The position numbers and the translations under genes were made by a program. From the NCBI RefSeq assembly GCF_000003605.2, contig NW_003134838.1, forward strand, positions 80,122 through 116,538: a stretch of DNA of 36,417 nt, read 5' to 3'. This stretch comes from Saccoglossus kowalevskii. Lineage: Eukaryota > Hemichordata > Enteropneusta > Harrimaniidae. The notes under the pieces were generated by a model, which made no database searches, was not told the DNA's origin, and saw only the letters and a program-made list of their open reading frames with translations. Shown here one piece after another: positions 30,724 through 36,417 of the stretch (position 1 is its first letter; the number at the start of each line of letters is the position of its first letter).

Positions 30724-33236
30724 GTAAGAATGAATTGTTATGTGTACATTCGCCGACAGGTACAGTAAATTGAGCTATTTGCTAAAAAACCTGTTTGTTT
30801 TTTTGAAAATGGGAACAAATTTTGAGATTTTTTTTGTGGCCTGGGATTTTTTTAGTGAGGTGAATTATTATAGTTTTTGAGGACACGTGTTTAGTTTAAC
30901 GACATTGTGGTAATTTCCCAGCTTTTGGCCTAAATATTCGTTTGTAGAATCTATTTGAAACCAGTTAGTTTGTAAAACTGAGGGGGAAATTCTGAATTTG
31001 ATATAAGAAAACAGTATGATGTAAATTTCTGAGCAAGAGGGAATTTCGCAGAAATATTTCGCTGGCAGGTCTTTGCTAAAACATTCGTGGGACCATACCT
31101 ACGAAAAGATGTGGACAATGGGCAAAATAACTCAAACAAATCTAGAGGGAAGTAAAACAATTCATTAGCCGGAGTCCAGGCTATAAATAACTTTCACCCC
31201 CTTTAAATTAGTCAGTCTAAATGTCTAAACTTTTAAAATGTATTTATTCATGAAAAAAACATTTTTTGAGATAATTCCTCATTGACTGCACCCGCGCTCA
31301 GCATCGGAACCGTCTGCCCGGGGGTGCTCTATCCCCGTCAGCCAGCAGTTTGGTCTCGGCTTGAACAATGTACTTTCTTAAGGTATATGCTTTAACTTGG
31401 AAGTGTGTATTGGCCATTGTAATTTAAATATTTATGTCATGCATACATAATCATCTAGAGATATAATGTGACAATTGTGTATCACAAAGTGCTATATGGT
31501 CGAACTGTAATTATACAAGCGCTGTACAGATATTTATATGTTAGTGATATAGCCATTCAAGTTGAAATTTATGGTAGAAACCATGGTATAATTCTCAATA
31601 AGTAGCCGTTCGTTGTCAATAACTTGATATTTGGTATCAATTTCCCCATTATCTGAGAAAATTAAGACAAATAAATAATCACGTATAATCCTTGTTTGTA
31701 TTTCCAGAGGTTATGCCAGTGGTGTAAGAAGAAACGAGGAAAGTCGAGATCTGTGGGAATGGATGATCAGTCAGGGATATTAGAAAACAGTCAGACAAGT
31801 CTAGAAGAAATCAACCGAGCACGCCAGGGGCATCGCGTAGTGACACCATACATTAACCCGGCCTTCTGGGACCGCATGGAATACCAGGACGAAAGGCGGG
31901 CAAATACAGCAAGTTCCGATAACAGTATTAGATCGACGTCTCCACTACAACCGAGTCTACATGCGCACCGGTTGCGTGGCAACGAGGAGGTATGAATGTG
32001 GGTCATACCGTGCAGATACACTTAATATAGTGATGTGAAACCAGCGGTATCTTGTTACGTCATGATGACGTCACTTTAGTATAGAACACAAAACCAAACT
32101 GTGAACAGATTAATAAGCGTTGCCATGACGAAATACACTACAAGCTCGTTAATTTCAATCAGATGCAATCCGAAAAGTTTGGTTAGAAGCGGATATGCAT
32201 AAATATGTGTCCGTATTTATTTACAGTACTTAGTGAATACTACCCGTTTTATCATTTTTTGTGACAAGTGTTACTATGGTTACACGCATAAACAGACGGG
32301 GCCGACTAGTTGGTTGGTTGAGACTATGAAGAATACATACGAACAAATACGATATTAATAACTTTTATGGAGACTCAACTCACTGTATATATGCTTTTAT
32401 GACACGGCGTAGAGGCATGTTTATGTAAAAATGTGTTTCCAAATTTTATTGTCCAGACTGTGTTTCACAGTCACTTGATCCTACTACGTTCAGACAAACA
32501 CTTATTTTTCTGTCGGACCAGCGATGACTGTGGTGGCGCTTCAGTTTGCAGCTCATACATATTCAAGTTCAATTGAATTATCACATCAGTTGGTATAACT
32601 TTTAATATAGAATTTGATGTGTCATGACAACCACTACCTCGCGAACGCGCCAACATTTTAAATCAAGGTCACTTAATTAAAGAGTTTTCAGAACACAATG
32701 AACACAACATTTACTCTATGTGGATATTATAAGCAAGATAACAATATTGAATATAATTGATGAAACTCCAATTAGAATGTCGTCGCAAACACAAAAATTC
32801 ACGCAAAGCATGATGGAAGTAGCCAATTTGTAACACGTGACTGGGAACGGGTATAATATTACATAAAACGATCAAATTGGTTGTCTGCGTAACATGCACT
32901 AATTTTCCCATTTATATTACCCAAATGACACGTGAAACAGTGCTTCGCATTTAACCAATGTATATTTCTTTAATATTCAAAATAATAAAATTATTATATT
33001 TAAAATATTCCATCGGGTTACTATTGTTGTTGCATGCATTCCCACTTTTTATGATCTGCAAAAAATCTCAAATTGACCCCCGACCCCTGTAAGGATCATA
33101 AGGAAAGTGAACTGTTTGATTCGGTGATGAGACAACAGTTCAGGCTAGCTTCAGTGCTCGAGGTTATTACGAGGATATGCACGAAGACAGTCGAGCGAGA
33201 TTATCGACCGACGCGCAGCAGAGGCCGATGCGATAG
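30622..33236 (+). CDS. Small single-pass membrane protein, three coding exons (model), about 158 residues
   Basis: Coding exons: 30622-30723, 31708-31989 and, less certainly, 33144-33236. Residues 1-8 are MSKNKFHP, then a strong helix WALVLAMVLLLLFIFLVIVIW (about 10-30) with no cleavage site apparent, so probably a signal anchor. The rest is a hydrophilic tail with CQWCKKKRGKSRS just inside the helix, then a stretch rich in Arg, Ser, Gln and Glu. The basic residues after the helix suggest a cytosolic C-terminus. All phases are 0. Family unknown. If exon 2 is not spliced at 31989 it simply adds Val and stops at 31995, giving 130 residues. The ATG at 30622 is the first in this frame; a short upstream frame begins at 30538. 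AATAAA at 33539 would end the longer form. Confidence 0.65.
31708..31989 (+). CDS. Small membrane protein, second coding exon
   Basis: The acceptor CTTGTTTGTATTTCCAG precedes RLCQWCKKKRGKSRSVGMDD, and the exon runs on to HRLRGNEE. The bases after the last GAG are GTATGA, a fair donor that also reads Val-stop. This phase-0 ambiguity decides whether the protein ends here or continues at 33144. Confidence 0.7.
33144..33236 (+). CDS. Small membrane protein, probable terminal exon
   Basis: After AACAGTTCAG the frame reads ASFSARGYYEDMHEDSRARL and STDAQQRPMR, then TAG, in phase 0 as required by the previous exon. The pyrimidine tract is weak, and two other frames are also open across this stretch (one for over 80 codons), so this exon is tentative. 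Confidence 0.35.
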   Translation, partial: ASFSARGYYEDMHEDSRARLSTDAQQRPMR

Positions 33237-33341
33237 CGTACATCATGGAAATGCCGAAAAGTTTAGAACAGAATCAGCGAACTTTGTGTGGAGTCCGGTC
33301 AAACCCTGGTGGCAGCCATGTTTTTTTTTTTATTAGAGAAC

Positions 33342-33391
33342 GATTACGCGCGTAATCATTCCATATTTGGAATTCGCAATTCCTAATATGG
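33342..33391. repeat. Two adjacent hairpins
   Basis: GATTACGCGCGTAATC (33342-33357) is a perfect 16-base palindrome. Three bases later CCATATTTGGAATT and AATTCCTAATATGG (33361-33391) pair with one mismatch around a 3-base loop. They lie in the region after the tentative last exon of the membrane protein gene. Confidence 0.8.
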
Positions 33392-33538
33392 TAGGATGAA
33401 AATACCACGCAAAATACCGCAAAATTATGGCATGCTGTACCTAATGGCGTCACGGTGACAGATGTATAATAACGGTAATCATTAATTACAACCGAATCGA
33501 CGACTAAAAATGCAAGTATCGAGATATTCTAAGTCGGA

Positions 33539-33544
33539 AATAAA
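33539..33544 (+). terminator. Candidate poly(A) signal
   Basis: AATAAA about 300 nt after the TAG at 33236. It suits the longer form of the small membrane protein gene. Confidence 0.4.
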
Positions 33545-34261
33545 AAGTTTCACTGTTTTTCAAAGTGTGTAAAAGCGAAAATTTTGCATACGAAACATAT
33601 TTAGGATAACAAAAAAAATAATTGTCCCAAAAGAATTCTGCGGTGACGGGACTTTTTTTCATGATTTTTATTTTTTGGAATTTTTACTTACATTTTACAG
33701 TATTTTACAGAAAGAAAAAAAAAGTCAACTACCATCCTACTGAAATAGTGCGCGCGGTGACCAGGAACGGCGCATTTATTCTGTGAATGACTACTTTCTT
33801 TGACAACAATTTTATTTGTCACGAATGTGTGACATATCTAGATCACGGCCAAGCTGCTAAGGCGTACTGACACCACCTCAGCGGCGGCAGGTGTACATCG
33901 TCCGTACTTTAGTTTAGTTATTGTTATGAGAACTATATAAAGTTTACATACTGTTCACAATCATTGAGTCAGGGCGTGACGGTCACCATGACAACTGATG
34001 CAGACAATGCAGGTTTTTAGAAAGAATTTGATTTTTTTAATTAATTGTGTCTGGATAAAGAATTGTCATGTGATTTCTAGATCCTTCGATTTGCGCTTGG
34101 ATTTGCGAACCGCGCACGTACACAGTAGGATAGAACATTGCTTCTCTCTGTGGAAGTTACGTCACGAACTGACACGGACGTTTAGAATGACGTAGTTGGT
34201 ATATCGCACGCTTACCAAGTTTCGTCGAGATTATTTGCTAATCGCATTTGTCGTTTTTTGG

Positions 34262-34268
34262 TATAAAG
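34262..34268 (+). promoter_or_regulatory. TATA box of a gene that leaves the window
   Basis: TATAAAG, followed 25-30 bp later by a plausible start region and then by a possible first exon ending at 34418. An ATTTGCTAAT element lies just upstream. Confidence 0.35.
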
Positions 34269-34289
34269 TGTTTCTTCTCGTGAACACAC

Positions 34290-34418
34290 AGTCTCGTGCA
34301 TCTATTCACCACAGCGTCAGCCGGTGTTCATATTCAAACCTGAATTTGCCAGAGTCAAGCAACATCCACTAAGCAGAAGTAGTGTTTATTTCAAAAATTT
34401 TTTTTTTTGCGGCATGAG
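34290..34418 (+). other. Possible first exon with a two-codon coding start
   Basis: The stretch ends GGCATGAG|GTGAGT: an ATG followed at once by a strong donor, so only Met plus two bases of the next codon would be coded here. The rest of the gene would lie downstream, mostly or wholly outside the window. Supported only by the TATA box and the donor. Confidence 0.3.
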
Positions 34419-36417
34419 GTGAGTTTGAATTTACACACTATACGACTTAACGCATACACATAAACTGTTAGATGTGTTTTTAAGTAAGAGTGAAAGATGG
34501 AAATATACTAGTAGTTTGTTCCAACAAAACTGAACAGCAAACAGGGAGGTATTGTACTTAATATTATGCGGACATTACATTTTGATCGGCTATCGGCTCT
34601 TTCTACATCATAGCACATCCTGAACACCAAACGTGAATAACATTGACGTTACGAAATCCAAGAAATGTTCGTCAAAATAACGTGCCTACTTCTAATGCAC
34701 AGATGAGTATTTAAATGAGATCTCTTGAACTTCGGCGAAGTAACAACTATACAAATATAGTACATCATAGACCCTAGAAAAGGAGAAGAAACTAAGGCTT
34801 TAACAACGGAATTCGGTGTTTGTGATTTACGATGTACCTTCGTATAACCATGGAATTACCATGGAGCCAAAAAAGAGGGGAGGGGGTTTATAGTTAGATT
34901 ATCTTAGTAGAACAAACGAGTTATCGTGAACTGTGTTTTACAGTAACTGAAAGAAAGCAAATGTTATCTCCCGATTCTGAAATATTTTGTTGCACTGTGA
35001 ACCTAATTTATAAATTTTCTGTTTTTACTTGTCTCCGTGAACGTACAGTGATCTTAATCACTTTTGCAAAAGAACACCGTATAATATACATTCTGTAGTT
35101 ACCTATCATTCTTATTTAGGTTCTATGAATAAATTAAGTAGAAGAGTATGACATTATGTCATAATTTACATTCCATTGATCCGTGATATGTACTGATAAT
35201 ATCATTTATTTCTTAATCTGGAATCACAAAAATAATATTAATATCAAAAGTGAAGACAGTTTAATCGGGCTACTCCAAATTAGCATGATTATGGTAATTT
35301 ATGGTGTGAATGTTGCACTGACATGCCAGTTGCTAAGAACTATTTTCGGTTTTGACTAAAATACGTTCATCAAAAAGTTCCATTCTTTCTTGCTCCCTTA
35401 TTTAACATACAATCACATGCCTATTAAAGTTCACGTCACGACAATTATTTTTTTTTAAATAGACATGGTCGCCGAATTGTTATTCAAGTTAAATCTTCAC
35501 AAATGTAGATATCGCTGATTGCAATACAAAATGGCCGCCATGTAGAACTTATCGTTATGGAAAGAATATAATAACGCAATTTTTATGAAAACTGGTTCGG
35601 CTAAACATTATTGTTTTGTTAAATAAGCTAAAAAAGACATAAACTTGACATAGTAATGCATCATAAGGCATGGTAACTCACATTGACTTTCTTTAAACAG
35701 CAACAAATCTTTTTAGCTTGTACGTTTGTTAAACGTTTCTATAACTTCGCTAATAAAAGATGTAGCTACTTTTAACAAAAACGAGGTTTTTGGCACTTAA
35801 GCTAAATTAAGATTATGTTCATTCAATTCGCAAAAATTAAGCTATTTCAAAGTGTTTTATGTTCTCAGGCCAATTAACGTGTTGTCAATGAATTGAACGC
35901 CGCAAGTGTACTACGTATATGCCAAACATTCATTCAAATTTACAAGCATCGTAATAATCGTAATTTCAGTACAAGGTATTATATGTTTTGAAGACATGAA
36001 TTTGTCACGCCTCAATAGATTATTAATGAGAATAATAAAAGTTATCTGTAAAATTCGATCAAGTTCATGAAGTACCCTATTTATAGGTAGCAATATTACC
36101 ATTTTAGTAGTATGTGTACATATTGCACACGTTTTCAATCGCAATATGTGTCAACATTATTAATTATTAGAGATTGTTCATAATTTCATTTTAAATGATA
36201 GTAATTAATGAGTGTAATTAGTGAAAATACCTGACTTTCAACCAAAAATTTACGGTCACCACTGGCCTAGACAACTGGGTAGAAGCAACCTGCAAAACAA
36301 TTCACTGAAATAATCAACGCCGCATTGTGCTATTGTTGCGATGGTGAGGGTATATGTTCACCAATATTTAATTATCAACAAATATACCTACAAAGTAGTG
36401 ATCATTATATTACGAAA
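34419..36417. other. No gene recognised; probably intron or intergenic
   Basis: AT-rich sequence with no exon I can support on either strand. If the first exon at 34290-34418 is real, this is its first intron. A minus-strand frame at 35911-36144 has no domain. Confidence 0.45.

Overview
This is an AT-rich metazoan genomic window with spliced genes, long introns and intergenic DNA, many short inverted-repeat transposons (MITEs), a dead LINE, a long AAAT microsatellite and one 50-base assembly gap. The protein types (C-type lectin receptor, PAN-like secreted exon, small membrane proteins) and the repeat style suggest a marine invertebrate, possibly a lophotrochozoan such as a mollusc. That placement is inference; nothing in the window fixes the species.

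Layout. 1-5.4 kb: no convincing gene; several MITEs. 5.7-8.2 kb, minus strand: a complete four-exon gene for a 173-residue proline-rich membrane protein of unknown family, flanked by an inverted pair of ~300 bp MITEs and carrying two more MITEs in introns. 8.8-14.6 kb: gene-poor; MITEs, the (AAAT)n tract, the gap and a possible tRNA-SINE scrap. 14.6-15.2 kb, plus: an intronless 183-residue predicted type I membrane protein. 17.8-25.1 kb, plus: the centrepiece, a seven-exon gene for an 874-residue C-type lectin receptor. Its order is signal peptide, one CTLD, Thr-rich stalk, transmembrane helix and a ~588-residue acidic cytoplasmic tail with a 94-residue internal duplication. Its introns hold a decayed zinc-binding-type pseudogene and a MITE split by a truncated LINE. 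26.1-26.8 kb: a degenerate tandem repeat. 29.4-29.7 kb, minus: a first coding exon with signal peptide and Cys-rich, PAN-like sequence. 30.6-33.2 kb, plus: a small single-pass membrane protein gene, probably with a leader exon near 27.9 kb and a terminal exon at 33.1 kb. 34.3 kb: a TATA box and a possible first exon of a gene running out of the window.

How the genes relate. At least three of the five protein-coding loci encode signal-peptide proteins and four encode a clear membrane span, so the window is rich in cell-surface proteins. No shared pathway can be shown from sequence. The most unusual item is the lectin receptor, which joins a single CTLD through a mucin-like stalk to a very long, repeat-bearing acidic tail. 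Exon models come from reading splice sites, phases and frames by eye; where the phases agree across several introns they are strong, and weaker junctions are marked.
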